This document shows, one piece after another, positions 8,942-19,572 of a stretch of DNA of 64,000 nt (position 1 is the first letter of the stretch; every line of letters begins with the position of its first letter). The stretch lies in assembly GCF_029919115.1 (NCBI RefSeq), contig NZ_CP123990.1, forward strand, positions 4,738,501 to 4,802,500, read 5' to 3'. The stretch is from Variovorax paradoxus (lineage in GTDB: Bacteria; Pseudomonadota; Gammaproteobacteria; Burkholderiales; Burkholderiaceae_C). The translations under genes were made by a program, and so were the position numbers. The notes under the pieces were generated by a model. The model did not search any database and had not been told where the DNA came from. It saw only the letters and a program-made list of their open reading frames with translations.

Positions 8942-9865
8942 GTGAACACTCCATGGATTCATACAACCGTGATGCTGAACGAAGCGGTGGAAGCCCTTCT
9001 TTCCGGCAGCACGGCGGCGACCGGCACCTACGTGGACGCAACGTTCGGGCGCGGAGGGCATTCGCGCGCCATTCTGGCGAGGCTGGCACCGGAAGGCAGG
9101 CTGATCGCATTCGACAAGGATGCGGAAGCGGTGGCCGAAGCAGCGCGCATCTCGGATGCGCGTTTTTCCATCCGGCACCAGGGATTCCGTTCGCTGGGTG
9201 AATTGCCCGATGCCAGCGTGGCGGGTGTGCTGATGGACCTGGGCGTGAGTTCGCCGCAAATCGACAACCCGATGCGCGGCTTCAGTTTTCGTTTCGACGG
9301 CCCGCTCGACATGCGCATGGATACCACGCGCGGCGAGAGTGTGGCCGAATGGCTGGCAACAGCCGAACTTCAGCAGATTGCAGAGGTGATCCGTGACTAT
9401 GGCGAAGAACGGTTTGCTGTTCAGATTGCAAAGGCGATTGTTGCTCGCAGACAAGAACGGGGCGCAATTTCAACCACCACCGAACTGGCCGAGCTCGTGG
9501 CTGGCACGGTCAAAACCCGCGAGCAGGGCCAGAACCCTGCAACGCGCACATTTCAGGCTTTTCGGATTTTCATCAACGCCGAGCTTGAAGAGCTGCAACA
9601 GGCGCTAGAGGCGAGCCTTTCGGTGCTGCAGCCCGGTGGGCGGCTCGCGGTGATCAGCTTCCACTCGCTGGAAGACCGCATCGTGAAGCAGTTCATCGCC
9701 AAGCACTCCAAGGAGGTGTACGACCGCCGTGCGCCCTTTGCGGCGCCCAAGGTCATGAAGCTCAATGCGCTCGAGCGCATCAAGCCGTCGGACGCCGAAG
9801 TGCGCGGCAACCCGCGCTCGCGCAGCGCCATCCTGCGCGTGGCAGAGCGCACCGAGGCCGCATGA
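8942..9865 (+). CDS. rsmH: 16S rRNA (cytosine1402-N4)-methyltransferase RsmH
   Basis: Adds the N4-methyl group to C1402 in the ribosomal P site (former name MraW). The product has 307 residues from GTG 8942, the first start codon after mraZ; it begins [19 protein letters not shown], matching the family N-terminus. The SAM-binding motif [12 protein letters not shown], the substrate-region motif [14 protein letters not shown] and the C-terminal [14 protein letters not shown] are all present. The stop overlaps the ftsL start by 4 nt. Confidence 0.97.
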   Translation: MNTPWIHTTVMLNEAVEALLSGSTAATGTYVDATFGRGGHSRAILARLAPEGRLIAFDKDAEAVAEAARISDARFSIRHQGFRSLGELPDASVAGVLMDLGVSSPQIDNPMRGFSFRFDGPLDMRMDTTRGESVAEWLATAELQQIAEVIRDYGEERFAVQIAKAIVARRQERGAISTTTELAELVAGTVKTREQGQNPATRTFQAFRIFINAELEELQQALEASLSVLQPGGRLAVISFHSLEDRIVKQFIAKHSKEVYDRRAPFAAPKVMKLNALERIKPSDAEVRGNPRSRSAILRVAERTEAA

Positions 9866-10209
9866 CCCGCCTCAACCTGCTCCTTCTGGTGGCCGTCATT
9901 GCGACGGCGCTGTACCTCGTGCACACGCAGTATCTGTCGCGCCAGCTGTACACCGAACTCGATCGCACCCAGCAGGAGGCGCGCCGCCTCGAGCTCGACC
10001 ACGACCGCCTGCAAGTGGAAAAGCGCGCGCAGGCCACGCCGCTGCGCGTGGAAAAGCTCGCCAAGGAGCAGCTCCAGATGCGCACCACCACGCCGGCCAT
10101 CACGCAATACGTGCGCCCTGACGGCACGGTGATTCCGGCCGTTGTGGCCCCGCCGCCCGCACCGCCGGCGGGCCCGGCGCCCAAGCCTGTTGCGAGGGCC
10201 CAGCGATGA
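9862..10209 (+). CDS. ftsL: Cell division protein FtsL
   Basis: Small bitopic membrane protein of the FtsQLB divisome subcomplex, 115 residues. It has a very short cytoplasmic N-terminus, one membrane segment ([20 protein letters not shown]) and a periplasmic coiled coil rich in Glu, Arg and Leu ([20 protein letters not shown]). A Pro/Ala-rich tail follows. Sequence conservation in FtsL is low, so the call rests on topology, size and its place between rsmH and ftsI. Overlaps both neighbours by 4 nt. Confidence 0.9.
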   Translation: MTRLNLLLLVAVIATALYLVHTQYLSRQLYTELDRTQQEARRLELDHDRLQVEKRAQATPLRVEKLAKEQLQMRTTTPAITQYVRPDGTVIPAVVAPPPAPPAGPAPKPVARAQR

Positions 10210-11954
10210 GCCGGCGCAGCGTTCGCTACACCACCAGCCCCTTGCTCGCGAGCAAGACGCCGGTGTGGCGCAGCAAGTTCATCGTGGCCGGCATCGCGCT
10301 TGGTTTTGTCATGCTGGCAGGCCGGGCTGCGTACGTGCAGGTGTTCAACAACAGCTTCTTCCAGCGGCAGGGCGAAGTGCGCTTTGCGCGCACGCTGGAG
10401 CTGCCGGCCAACCGCGGGCGCATTCTTGACCGCAACGGGCTCATCCTGGCCTCCAGCGTGGTGGCGCCGAGCATCTGGGCCATTCCGGAAGACATCGAGC
10501 GCGACGACCCCGAGGTGCGCGCCAAGCTCAAGCAGGTGGCCAAGCTGCTCGAAATGCCGCAGAAGGATTTCGACAAGAAGCTCGAGGACGAGGACAAGAC
10601 TTTCGTCTGGATCAAGCGGCAGGTCGACGAACCCATTGCCAAGCAGATTGCGGCGCTCAACCTCAAGGGCATCTACCAGCGCAAGGAATACAAGCGCCAA
10701 TACCCGGAGGGCGAGGCCGCCGCGCACGTGGTGGGCTTCACCAACGTCGAAGACAACGGGCAAGAGGGCATCGAGCTTTCCTTCAACAAGGAACTGGCCG
10801 GCAAGGCCGGCTCGCGCCGCGTCATCAAGGACCGCCTGGGCCGCGTGGTCGAGGGCGTGGGCGAGCAGGTGCCGCCGGTCGACGGCAAGGACATCCAGCT
10901 CAGCGTCGACAGCAAGGTGCAGTTCTTTGCCTATCAGAAGCTGCGCGACGCGGTAACCGCGCGCCGTGCCAAGGCCGGCAGCGTGGTGGTGCTCGACGCC
11001 GTGACCGGCGAAGTGCTGGCGCTGGCCAACTATCCGAGCTACGTGCCCGACAAGCGCCAGAACCTCACCGGCGAGCAGTTGCGCAACCGCGCGCTCACCG
11101 ACACCTTCGAGCCCGGCTCGACCATGAAGCCGATCACCGTGGCCATGGCTCTCGAGGCCGGCCGCGTGAAGCCGTCCACGCTCATCGAAACCTCGCCGGG
11201 CCGCTACCAGATGGGCGGCTTCACCATCAGCGACACGCACAACTACGGCACGCTCACGGTCGAAGGCGTCATTCAGAAGTCGAGCAACGTGGGCGCTCTG
11301 AAGATCGCGCAGAAGATGTCACCGCACGAAATGTGGGACACCTACACAGCGCTTGGCTACGGCCAGAAGCCTCAGATCCAGTTTCCCGGCGCGGTGACCG
11401 GGCGCCTGCGCCCCTGGAAGACCTGGAAGCCGGTCGAGCAGGCGACCATGGCCTACGGCTACGGCCTGTCTGCATCGCTGTTTCAAATGGCGCATTCGTA
11501 CACAGCGTTTGCGCACGACGGCGCGATCATTCCGGTCACCATCCTCAAGAACACCGAGTCGCCCGTGGGCGTGCGGGTGTTCTCGCCGTCGAACGCGCTG
11601 GCGGTGCGCAAGATGCTGCAGATGGCTGCGGGGCCGGGCGGCACGGGAACGCGCGCGCAAACCATCGGCTATTCGGTCGGCGGCAAGTCGGGCACGGCGC
11701 ACAAGCAGGTTGGCAAAGGTTACGCAAGCAACAAATATCGGGCGTGGTTCACCGGCATGGCGCCAATTGAAAAGCCGCGAATCATCGTCGGCGTGATGAT
11801 CGACGAGCCGAGCGACGGCCAGTACTTCGGCGGCGTGGCCGCCGCGCCTGTTTTCAGCGAAGTCGTGCAGCAGACCCTGCGCATGATGAACGTTCCGCCC
11901 GACCTCGCGGTCAAACCCCTGGTGGTGACGCAAGGCGTCGACGAGAGCTTCTGA
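10206..11954 (+). CDS. ftsI: Peptidoglycan D,D-transpeptidase FtsI (PBP3)
   Basis: Septal class B penicillin-binding protein, 582 residues. One N-terminal membrane anchor (FIVAGIALGFVMLAGRAAYVQVF) is followed by the non-catalytic dimerisation module (NRGRILDRNGLILASS). The transpeptidase domain has the nucleophile motif STMK (Ser305), the SSN motif and KSGT (Lys494). It cross-links septal murein together with FtsW, encoded later in the same cluster. Start ATG overlaps ftsL by 4 nt; murE starts 2 nt after the stop. Confidence 0.97.
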   Translation: MSRRSVRYTTSPLLASKTPVWRSKFIVAGIALGFVMLAGRAAYVQVFNNSFFQRQGEVRFARTLELPANRGRILDRNGLILASSVVAPSIWAIPEDIERDDPEVRAKLKQVAKLLEMPQKDFDKKLEDEDKTFVWIKRQVDEPIAKQIAALNLKGIYQRKEYKRQYPEGEAAAHVVGFTNVEDNGQEGIELSFNKELAGKAGSRRVIKDRLGRVVEGVGEQVPPVDGKDIQLSVDSKVQFFAYQKLRDAVTARRAKAGSVVVLDAVTGEVLALANYPSYVPDKRQNLTGEQLRNRALTDTFEPGSTMKPITVAMALEAGRVKPSTLIETSPGRYQMGGFTISDTHNYGTLTVEGVIQKSSNVGALKIAQKMSPHEMWDTYTALGYGQKPQIQFPGAVTGRLRPWKTWKPVEQATMAYGYGLSASLFQMAHSYTAFAHDGAIIPVTILKNTESPVGVRVFSPSNALAVRKMLQMAAGPGGTGTRAQTIGYSVGGKSGTAHKQVGKGYASNKYRAWFTGMAPIEKPRIIVGVMIDEPSDGQYFGGVAAAPVFSEVVQQTLRMMNVPPDLAVKPLVVTQGVDESF

Positions 11955-11956
11955 GC

Positions 11957-13519
11957 ATGCTGACACTCACATCCCCCCAGCTCGCCGCGCTCTGGCTCCA
12001 GGAGCGCGTGCAGGGTGCGCTGCATGCGGACAGCCGGCCGGTGGGCGCCGGCGACGGTTTCATTGCATGGCCCGGCGCCGCAACCGATGGCCGCAAGCAC
12101 GTGGCGGCCGCACTGGCGCAAGGCGCAGCAGCCTGCCTGGTCGAGCACGATGGCGTCGAAGCTTTCGGCTTCGACAAGGGCGAGTTCAGCGACCGCATTG
12201 CGAGCTACCCGGGCCTCAAGGCCGCCACGGGCCCCATTGCCTCGGCGTTCTACGGCAACCCGTCGGCTGCGCTCGAAGTGCTGGCGGTAACAGGCACCAA
12301 CGGCAAGACGTCCACCGCCTGGTGGCTGGCCGAAGCGCTGTCCACCTTGACCGTGCCCGGCGGCGTGCGCACCCTGCGGCTCGACGGCAGCACCGAGCGC
12401 TCTGTGCCGTCGCCCTGCGCGGTCATGGGTACGCTGGGCATCGGCGTGCCGCCGGCGCTCACCTACACCGGCCTCACCACGCCGGACCCGGTCATGATGC
12501 AGCGCGAACTGCGCGCCTTGGTCGAACGCGGCTTCGGTGCTTGCGCCATCGAGGCTTCGTCGATCGGCATTGCCGAACGGCGGCTCGACGGCGCGCGCAT
12601 TGCGGTGGCCGTGTTCACCAATTTCACGCAGGACCACCTCGACTACCACGGCAGCATGGAAGCCTACTGGCAAGCCAAGGCCGAGCTGTTCCGCTGGCCT
12701 GCACTGCGCGCCGCAGTGATCAACATCGACGACGTGCATGGCGCCAGCTTGTGCGCAAACCTGATCGAAGCCGGCGTCGGCGCACTCGACGTGTGGACCG
12801 TTTCGGCTGCCGGTTCCCCGGCGCGATTGATGGCACGCGACGTGGGTTACGACGCGCAGGGGTTGCAATTTTCGGTGGCCGAGCACGGCACCGATGCGGT
12901 GGAGCGCATCTCCACCGGACTGATCGGCCAGTACAACGTGGCCAACCTGCTGGGCGTGCTGGGCACGCTGCGCGCGCTCGGCCTGACGCTGTCACAGGCC
13001 GTGGCGGCGTGCGCCAACCTCGGCAGCGTGCCGGGCCGCATGGAGCGCGTGGGTGCCGGCGCCGACGCGCCGCTGGCGGTGGTCGACTATGCGCACACGC
13101 CGGACGCACTCGACAAGGCGCTGGCCGGCTTGCGCCCGCTCGCGCAGCAGCGCGGCGGCGCGCTCTGGTGCCTGTTCGGCTGCGGCGGCGATCGGGATCC
13201 GATCAAGCGCCCGATGATGGCGGCGGTGGCCGAGCGCCAGGCCGACCACGTGATCGTGACCAGCGACAACCCGCGCAGCGAAAACCCCGACGCGATCATC
13301 AGCCAGGTGTTGCTCGGCCTGTCGCGACCTGAAGCTGCGCAGGTGCAGCCCGACCGAGCTGCTGCCATTGCCGACGCCATTGCACAGGCCGCGCCGCAAG
13401 ACGTGGTGCTGATCGCCGGCAAGGGACATGAAGCCTGGCAGGAAATGGCCGGCCAGCGCATCCCGTTCTCCGACCGGGCGCACGCGCAGGATGCGCTGGC
13501 CAAGCGAGGTGCCGCATGA
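11957..13519 (+). CDS. murE: UDP-MurNAc-L-Ala-D-Glu:meso-diaminopimelate ligase
   Basis: Cytoplasmic Mur ligase that adds the third stem-peptide residue; 520 residues. The ATP-binding motif GTNGKTST (Lys117) and the substrate-loop motif of the N-terminal domain (HADSRPVGAGDGFIAWPG) are present. The signature DNPR (Asp437-Arg440) shows meso-diaminopimelate rather than lysine as substrate, as expected for a Gram-negative. An insertion of about ten residues in the central domain (TLRLDGSTERSVPSPCAV) does not disturb any motif. The stop overlaps murF by 4 nt. Confidence 0.97.
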   Translation: MLTLTSPQLAALWLQERVQGALHADSRPVGAGDGFIAWPGAATDGRKHVAAALAQGAAACLVEHDGVEAFGFDKGEFSDRIASYPGLKAATGPIASAFYGNPSAALEVLAVTGTNGKTSTAWWLAEALSTLTVPGGVRTLRLDGSTERSVPSPCAVMGTLGIGVPPALTYTGLTTPDPVMMQRELRALVERGFGACAIEASSIGIAERRLDGARIAVAVFTNFTQDHLDYHGSMEAYWQAKAELFRWPALRAAVINIDDVHGASLCANLIEAGVGALDVWTVSAAGSPARLMARDVGYDAQGLQFSVAEHGTDAVERISTGLIGQYNVANLLGVLGTLRALGLTLSQAVAACANLGSVPGRMERVGAGADAPLAVVDYAHTPDALDKALAGLRPLAQQRGGALWCLFGCGGDRDPIKRPMMAAVAERQADHVIVTSDNPRSENPDAIISQVLLGLSRPEAAQVQPDRAAAIADAIAQAAPQDVVLIAGKGHEAWQEMAGQRIPFSDRAHAQDALAKRGAA

Positions 13520-14958
13520 GCGAGCCGATGATGCTCACGCTGGGCCAGGCGCAGCAATGGATTCCGGGTGCGCGCCTGGTGGGCGATGCCAAGATCGCCA
13601 TTGCCCGCGTCCACACCGACACCCGCACGCTGTCCGCCGGCGACCTGTTCGTCGCGCTCAAGGGCGAGCGCTTCGATGCCAACGAGTTCCTGGCCGATGC
13701 CAAGGCGCAAGGCGCCGTCGCTGCGCTTGCGCACCATGGGCTGGAGGCTGCGGGTCTTGCCGGCCTCGAAGTGCCGGATTCGCTCACGGCGCTGGGCGCG
13801 CTGGGCGCACGCTGGCGCGCGCAGTTCGATCTGCCGCTGATCGCGGTGACCGGCAGCAACGGCAAGACCACGGTCACGCAAATGATCGCGGCCATCCTGG
13901 TTGCCTTCAGGGCGGATCGCGCATTGGCGACGGCCGGCAACTTCAACAACGAGATCGGCGTGCCGCTCACGCTGCTGCGCCTGCGTGCCAAGCACCAGCT
14001 TGCGGTGGTCGAGCTGGGAATGAACCATCCGGGTGAGATTGCGCGCCTTGCTGCCATTGCGCGCCCGACGATTGCCCTGGTGAACAATGCCCAGCGCGAG
14101 CACCTCGAGTTCATGGCGACGGTCGATGCGGTGGCGCGCGAGAACGGCGCGGTGTTTTCCTTCTTGCCCGAAGGCGGTACTGCGGTGTTCCCGCACGGCG
14201 ACGAGTTCACGCCGCTGTGGAACGGCATGGCCCACGACGGCGCGCCGCGCCGCTGCATGACCTTCGGCGAGCAGGCGGACGCCGACATTTCGCTGGTCCG
14301 CGCCGAATGGCAGCAGGGCGCGTGGCAGGTGCATGTGCGCACGCCGCTCGGCAACTTCGATGCACGCCTGCACATTGCGGGCCGGCACAACGTCGTCAAT
14401 GCGCTTGCTGCGACTGCCTGCGCGCTCGCAGCCGGTGTTCCGCTGCAAGCCATTGCGGCGGGCCTCACAAGGTTCCAGCCGGTGAAGGGCCGCTCCAAGG
14501 CAAGCGAGGTCGTGCTGCCCGGCGGGCACCCGATCACGCTCGTGGACGACAGCTACAACGCCAACCCCGATTCCGTGCGCGCCGCCATCGACGTGCTCGC
14601 TGCATTGCCGGGCCCGCGCCTGCTGGTGCTCGGCGACATGGGCGAGGTGGGCAACCGCGCGGCCGAATTCCATACCGAAGTCGGCGACTGGGCGCGGCAG
14701 CGCGGCATCGAGGCGGTGTATGCGCTGGGCGCGGAAACCGCGCACAGCATTGCCGCGTTCGGCGGCGCCGGCAGCGGGGAGCACGGCAATGACGGCCGGC
14801 ACTTCGACGAAATCGACGCGCTCAACGCTGCAGTGCTGGCGCGCCTGCCGCAGGTCGGCAGCGTGCTGGTCAAGGGCTCGCGCTTCATGAAGATGGAGCG
14901 GGTGGTGCAGGCCATCGAGCAATCACAACAACAAAAGGAGGCCGGTCATGACGCATGA
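13516..14958 (+). CDS. murF: UDP-MurNAc-tripeptide:D-Ala-D-Ala ligase
   Basis: Adds the D-Ala-D-Ala dipeptide made by Ddl to complete the UDP-MurNAc pentapeptide. The product has 480 residues. The N-terminal substrate domain (VHTDTRTLSAGDLFVALKGERFDA), the ATP loop GSNGKTTV, the central ELGMNHPGEI segment and the C-terminal VDDSYNANPDSVRAAI motif are all as expected for MurF. The stop lies 15 nt before mraY. Confidence 0.97.
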   Translation: MSEPMMLTLGQAQQWIPGARLVGDAKIAIARVHTDTRTLSAGDLFVALKGERFDANEFLADAKAQGAVAALAHHGLEAAGLAGLEVPDSLTALGALGARWRAQFDLPLIAVTGSNGKTTVTQMIAAILVAFRADRALATAGNFNNEIGVPLTLLRLRAKHQLAVVELGMNHPGEIARLAAIARPTIALVNNAQREHLEFMATVDAVARENGAVFSFLPEGGTAVFPHGDEFTPLWNGMAHDGAPRRCMTFGEQADADISLVRAEWQQGAWQVHVRTPLGNFDARLHIAGRHNVVNALAATACALAAGVPLQAIAAGLTRFQPVKGRSKASEVVLPGGHPITLVDDSYNANPDSVRAAIDVLAALPGPRLLVLGDMGEVGNRAAEFHTEVGDWARQRGIEAVYALGAETAHSIAAFGGAGSGEHGNDGRHFDEIDALNAAVLARLPQVGSVLVKGSRFMKMERVVQAIEQSQQQKEAGHDA

Positions 14959-14973
14959 GCCGAGCAAGACAAC

Positions 14974-16152
14974 ATGCTGATGAGCCTGGCCCAGTGGCTG
15001 CAAACACTTTCGCCCGAGTTCGGGTTCTTGCGCGTTTTTCAGTACCTCACGTTCCGTGCGCTGATGGCTTCGCTGACTGCCCTCGTGGTCGGCCTGGTCG
15101 CCGGCCCCTATGTGATCCGCCGCCTGGCTGCCTTGAAGATCGGCCAGCCGGTGCGCGGCTATGGCATGGAAACGCACCTGACCAAGAGCGGCACGCCCAC
15201 CATGGGCGGCGTGCTGGTGCTGTTCGCCATTGCCTTTGCGACGCTGCTGTGGTTCGACCTGTCGAACCGTTTTGTCTGGATCGTGCTGTGGGTGACGATG
15301 GGCTTCGGCGCCATCGGCTGGGTCGACGACTGGCGCAAGGTGGTGCGCAAGGACCCGGAAGGCATGCGCTCGCGCGAGAAGTATTTCTGGCAGTCGGTGG
15401 TCGGCCTGATCGCCGGCTTCTACCTGCTCTTCAGCATTTCGGAAAGCTCCAACTGGCGCGTGCTGCAGCTGTTCTTTGCCTGGGTGCAGTCGGGCTTCGA
15501 CCTCGACTTTCCGCCGAAGATCAACCTCCTGGTGCCGTTCTTCAAAGAGGTGAGCTATCCGCTGGGCGGCATCGGCTTTGTGGTGCTGACGTACCTGGTA
15601 ATCGTGGGCGCGAGCAATGCCGTCAACCTGACCGATGGCCTGGACGGCCTGGCGATCATGCCGGTGGTGATGGTGGGCTCTGCGCTGGGCGTGTTCGCCT
15701 ACGTCACGGGCAGCGCCGTGTACTCCAAGTACCTGCTGTTCCCCAACATTCCGGGCTCAGGCGAACTGCTGGTGTTCTGTTCGGCCATGGCCGGCGCGGG
15801 GCTGGCTTTTCTCTGGTTCAACACCCATCCGGCCCAGGTCTTCATGGGCGATGTGGGCGCGCTCGCACTCGGGGGCGCGCTTGGCACCATCGCGGTCATC
15901 GTGCGCCAGGAGATTGTGTTCTTCATCATGGGCGGCATCTTCGTGGTCGAGGCGATCTCGGTGATGGCGCAGGTCATGTACTTCAAGTACACCAAGAAGC
16001 GCTACGGCGAAGGCCGGCGCGTGCTCAAGATGGCGCCGCTGCACCACCACTTCGAGAAAAGCGGCTGGCGCGAGACGCAGGTCGTGGTGCGCTTCTGGAT
16101 CATCACGATGCTGCTGTGCCTCGTGGGTCTTTCAACGCTGAAGCTGCGGTAA
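14974..16152 (+). CDS. mraY: Phospho-N-acetylmuramoyl-pentapeptide-transferase (MraY)
   Basis: Integral membrane enzyme that transfers phospho-MurNAc-pentapeptide to undecaprenyl phosphate, giving lipid I. The 392-residue sequence has about ten membrane segments and the family motifs TPTMGG, the Asp pair in [18 protein letters not shown] and the cytoplasmic HHHFEKSGW near the C-terminus. Two in-frame ATGs (14974 and 14980) compete for the start; the first is used here. murD begins 7 nt after the stop. Confidence 0.97.
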   Translation: MLMSLAQWLQTLSPEFGFLRVFQYLTFRALMASLTALVVGLVAGPYVIRRLAALKIGQPVRGYGMETHLTKSGTPTMGGVLVLFAIAFATLLWFDLSNRFVWIVLWVTMGFGAIGWVDDWRKVVRKDPEGMRSREKYFWQSVVGLIAGFYLLFSISESSNWRVLQLFFAWVQSGFDLDFPPKINLLVPFFKEVSYPLGGIGFVVLTYLVIVGASNAVNLTDGLDGLAIMPVVMVGSALGVFAYVTGSAVYSKYLLFPNIPGSGELLVFCSAMAGAGLAFLWFNTHPAQVFMGDVGALALGGALGTIAVIVRQEIVFFIMGGIFVVEAISVMAQVMYFKYTKKRYGEGRRVLKMAPLHHHFEKSGWRETQVVVRFWIITMLLCLVGLSTLKLR

Positions 16153-16159
16153 CGGGCAC

Positions 16160-18277
16160 ATGCGACACCTGAAAGACCTCCCCGTATTGATCCTCGGCCT
16201 TGGTGCGTCCGGGCTGGCGATGGCGCGCTGGTGCGCACGCCACGGCGCACAGGTGACCGTGGCCGATACGCGCGAGGCGCCCGCACTGCTTGAAACACTG
16301 CGCGCGGAGCTGCCCGAGGTGACGTTTGTCGGCGGACCGTTCTCGGCTGCGCTGATCGAAGGCACGCCGATCCGGGCCGTGTACCGTTCCCCGGGCCTTT
16401 CGCCTGCCACGATCGCACCGGTCGCCGATGCGGCGCGCGCCGTGGGCCTGCCGGTCGGCGGAGAACTCGATCTCTTTGCGCGTGCGCTGCAGGATCTGCG
16501 GACCGTCGAAGTGCCGGCGGAAGCGGATCCCGAAACTGAGACCCCGGCCGAAGTTGAACTGGGCGCAGAGCCGCCCGTGGAAGTCGCCGAGCCCGAAGCA
16601 CAGGCCGAATTGGCGCTGGAAGCCGAGCCGGCGGAAGCTGCTGCGCCTGTCGAGCAGGCCGGAGTTCCGCCGGAGTCGGCAGCGGCTCCGGTGGTAACCG
16701 AAGCCGCGGAAGCGCCTTCCGAAGTGCCTGAGCCGGCCGAGCCAATCCAGGGCGAGCCGGAGGGCGAACCCGTCCCCGCGATGGCCGAAGCCATGCCGCG
16801 CGATCCTTCCCTGAGCGTTCCTGTCTCACCGCCGGCGGACGAAGCACCTGCGGAACAAACGCCGGATGCGCCCGCTGCGTCGCCAGGGCCCGCCGCTGCA
16901 TCCAGGCTGCCGAGCACCGGCAAGCCCTACATGCCTACAGCGGCCAGGGAAGCCGCCGAATTCGTCGCCAAGATTGCCGAGCTCTCCGCCTCCAACCCGG
17001 CTTCCGCGGCCGTCGAGGAAGAGCCGACGGCCCAGCTCCCCTTGGTGCCGATCGAAGAGCCGCCTGCTCCCAAGGGCTACACGCCCGCCGTGCTCGCCAT
17101 TACCGGCACCAACGGCAAGACCACCGTCACCGCGCTCACCGGCCAGCTGGTCGAACGTGCGGGCAAGACCGTGGCGGTCGCAGGCAACATCGGCCCCACG
17201 CTGCTCGACACCCTGGCTGCGCACATCGACGCCGAGACGCTTCCCGACGTGTGGGTGCTCGAACTCTCGAGCTTCCAACTCGACGGCGTGCAGGGCTTCG
17301 AGCCCACCGCCGCAACGGTGCTCAACCTCACGCAGGACCATCTCGACTGGCATGGCGACATGCCGGCTTACGCATCGGCCAAGGCACGCATCTTCGGCGC
17401 GCAGGGCCTCATGGTGCTGAACCGCGACGACCCGGGCGTGATGGCGATGCTTCCCGCACCGGTCAGGGTCAAGCTGCAGCGTCCGCAGATCCGCACGCAC
17501 ATCACTTTCGGCAGCGCGATGCCGCTGCGCCCGGGCGACTACGGCATCGAGCGCGTCAACGGCATGGCCTGGCTGGTCCGCGCACTCGAGGCGGACGAAA
17601 CGCAAAAGCGCAAGCGCGGCGCGGTGGTGGAAGAAGAAATCTTCCTTCAACGCCTCATGCCCGCCGACGCCTTGCGCATCCGCGGGCGGCACAACGCCAT
17701 GAACGCATTGGCCGCGCTTGCGCTCGCCAGCGCCGCCGATTGCCCGCTCGGCCCCATGCTCTACGGCTTGCGCGAGTACCGCGGCGAGCCGCATCGCGTC
17801 GAACCGATCGCGCTGGTGGACGATGTCGAATACTTCGACGACAGCAAGGGCACCAATGTGGGCGCCACCGTTGCGGCCCTGAGCGGCCTTGGCGAAGACC
17901 GGCGCGTGGTGGTCATTCTTGGCGGCGAAGGCAAGGGGCAGGACTTCGAGCCGCTCGCGGAGCCCGTGCGCCAGTACGCACGCGCCGTGGTGCTCATCGG
18001 CCGCGACGCGCCGCTGATCGAACAGGCGCTGTCTTCCACCGGCGTTTCGCTCATGCATGCGGGCTCGATGGAAGAGGCCGTGAACCTTGCCGCCGCGCGC
18101 GCGAACCCGGGCGATGCCGTGCTGCTGTCACCGGCCTGTGCAAGCTTCGACATGTTCAAGGACTACGAGCATCGCGCCGCGGTGTTCCGCGAAGCCGTGC
18201 AAACGCTGGCGGACAACCCGCGCGAGGCGGCCTCGTCGAACGATGCCGACTTTTCTTCTTCGGGAGACCCGGTTTGA
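16160..18277 (+). CDS. murD: UDP-MurNAc-L-Ala:D-Glu ligase with large acidic insertion
   Basis: Mur ligase that adds D-glutamate. At 705 residues it is far longer than the usual 440-500. The N-terminal Rossmann domain ([21 protein letters not shown] to [14 protein letters not shown], residues 1-113) is normal. A Glu/Pro/Ala-rich low-complexity stretch then runs to about residue 303 (nt 16503-17070). The ATPase core resumes with [14 protein letters not shown] (Lys320), [23 protein letters not shown] and the C-terminal [15 protein letters not shown]. All catalytic motifs are intact and the frame is unbroken, so this looks like a functional enzyme with a long disordered linker between domains 1 and 2. 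The stop overlaps the ftsW start. Confidence 0.95.
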   Translation: MRHLKDLPVLILGLGASGLAMARWCARHGAQVTVADTREAPALLETLRAELPEVTFVGGPFSAALIEGTPIRAVYRSPGLSPATIAPVADAARAVGLPVGGELDLFARALQDLRTVEVPAEADPETETPAEVELGAEPPVEVAEPEAQAELALEAEPAEAAAPVEQAGVPPESAAAPVVTEAAEAPSEVPEPAEPIQGEPEGEPVPAMAEAMPRDPSLSVPVSPPADEAPAEQTPDAPAASPGPAAASRLPSTGKPYMPTAAREAAEFVAKIAELSASNPASAAVEEEPTAQLPLVPIEEPPAPKGYTPAVLAITGTNGKTTVTALTGQLVERAGKTVAVAGNIGPTLLDTLAAHIDAETLPDVWVLELSSFQLDGVQGFEPTAATVLNLTQDHLDWHGDMPAYASAKARIFGAQGLMVLNRDDPGVMAMLPAPVRVKLQRPQIRTHITFGSAMPLRPGDYGIERVNGMAWLVRALEADETQKRKRGAVVEEEIFLQRLMPADALRIRGRHNAMNALAALALASAADCPLGPMLYGLREYRGEPHRVEPIALVDDVEYFDDSKGTNVGATVAALSGLGEDRRVVVILGGEGKGQDFEPLAEPVRQYARAVVLIGRDAPLIEQALSSTGVSLMHAGSMEEAVNLAAARANPGDAVLLSPACASFDMFKDYEHRAAVFREAVQTLADNPREAASSNDADFSSSGDPV
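16503..17070 (+). repeat. Low-complexity Glu/Pro/Ala-coding segment inside murD
   Basis: About 190 codons dominated by Glu, Ala, Pro and Val, with many short recurring units such as EAEPAEAA and EPEGEP. It falls exactly at the boundary between the UDP-binding and ATP-binding domains. Confidence 0.85.
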
Positions 18278-19572
18278 ACACTGCAACCGCCGGCGCCACG
18301 CCCAACACCAAGCCCCGCCGTTTCGGCGGCTGGTTCGGTCGCGCGCGCAGCGGCATCGACGCCTTGCCCATGCACCTGCCGGTGCGGCTGGGCGGCGCCG
18401 GCATCGCGCAGACCAAGGCCGCGCCAATGCGCGTGCTGGGTTTCGACCAGGCATTGGTCTGGGTGACTGTCGCGTTGCTCACCTGGGGCCTGGTGATGGT
18501 GTATTCGGCCTCCATCGCGCTGCCGGACAACCCGCGCTTCGCACGTGCGGGCTACGGGCCGGTGTTCTTTCTCACGCGGCATGCGGCCTCGGTGGCGTTT
18601 GCGTTCGTCGCGGCCCTGCTGGCCTTTCAAATTCCCATGAAGACCTGGGAGCGTTCCGCGCCCTGGCTCTTCGTGGCCTCGCTGCTGCTGCTGGTGGCGG
18701 TGCTCATTCCGCACATCGGCATCAACGTGAACGGCGCGCGGCGCTGGCTGCCGCTGGGCTTCATGCGCTTTCAGCCCTCCGAGCTCGCCAAGCTCGCAAT
18801 GGTGCTCTATGCCGCCAGCTACATGGTGCGCAAGATGGAAATCAAGGAGCGCTTCTTCCGCGCGGTGCTGCCCATGGGCATTGCCGTGGTGGTGGTGGGC
18901 ATGCTGGTCATGGCCGAGCCCGACATGGGCGCCTTCATGGTGATTGCCGTGATTGCCATGGGCATCCTGTTTCTGGGCGGCGTGAACGCGCGCATGTTCT
19001 TCGTCATTGCCGCACTGGTAGTGGTGGCCTTCGGCACCATCGTCGCCACCAGCCCATGGCGGCGCGAGCGCATTTTTGCGTACCTCGATCCGTGGAGCGA
19101 GGAGCATGCGCTGGGCAAGGGCTACCAGCTTTCGCACTCGCTCATCGCCATCGGCCGCGGCGAGATCTTCGGCGTGGGCCTGGGCGGCAGCGTCGAGAAG
19201 CTGCACTGGCTGCCTGAGGCGCACACCGACTTCCTGCTGGCAGTGATCGGCGAAGAGTTCGGCCTGGTCGGCGTGTTGCTGATCATCGGCATGTTCCTCT
19301 GGCTGACCCGCCGCATCATGCACATCGGCCGCCAGGCGATTGCGCTGGACCGCGTGTTCTCGGGGCTCGTGGCCCAGGGCGTGGGCGTGTGGATCGGCTT
19401 CCAGGCCTTCATCAACATGGGTGTGAACCTGGGCGCGCTGCCGACCAAGGGGCTGACGCTGCCGCTGATGAGCTTTGGCGGCTCGGCCATCCTGATGAAC
19501 CTGGTGGCGCTGGCCGTGGTGCTTCGTATCGATTATGAGAACCGTGTGCTGATGCGCGGAGGCCGCATATGA
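18274..19572 (+). CDS. ftsW: Septal peptidoglycan glycosyltransferase FtsW
   Basis: SEDS-family polymerase that works with FtsI at the septum. The product has 432 residues if translation begins at TTG 18274, which overlaps the murD stop by 4 nt like other junctions here. ATG 18370 or 18427 would give shorter cytoplasmic N-termini and cannot be excluded. About ten membrane segments begin with [19 protein letters not shown]. The catalytic-loop region [18 protein letters not shown] and the late motif [13 protein letters not shown] are typical of FtsW. A second SEDS gene, rodA, lies at 38.9 kb. Confidence 0.95.
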   Translation: MNTATAGATPNTKPRRFGGWFGRARSGIDALPMHLPVRLGGAGIAQTKAAPMRVLGFDQALVWVTVALLTWGLVMVYSASIALPDNPRFARAGYGPVFFLTRHAASVAFAFVAALLAFQIPMKTWERSAPWLFVASLLLLVAVLIPHIGINVNGARRWLPLGFMRFQPSELAKLAMVLYAASYMVRKMEIKERFFRAVLPMGIAVVVVGMLVMAEPDMGAFMVIAVIAMGILFLGGVNARMFFVIAALVVVAFGTIVATSPWRRERIFAYLDPWSEEHALGKGYQLSHSLIAIGRGEIFGVGLGGSVEKLHWLPEAHTDFLLAVIGEEFGLVGVLLIIGMFLWLTRRIMHIGRQAIALDRVFSGLVAQGVGVWIGFQAFINMGVNLGALPTKGLTLPLMSFGGSAILMNLVALAVVLRIDYENRVLMRGGRI

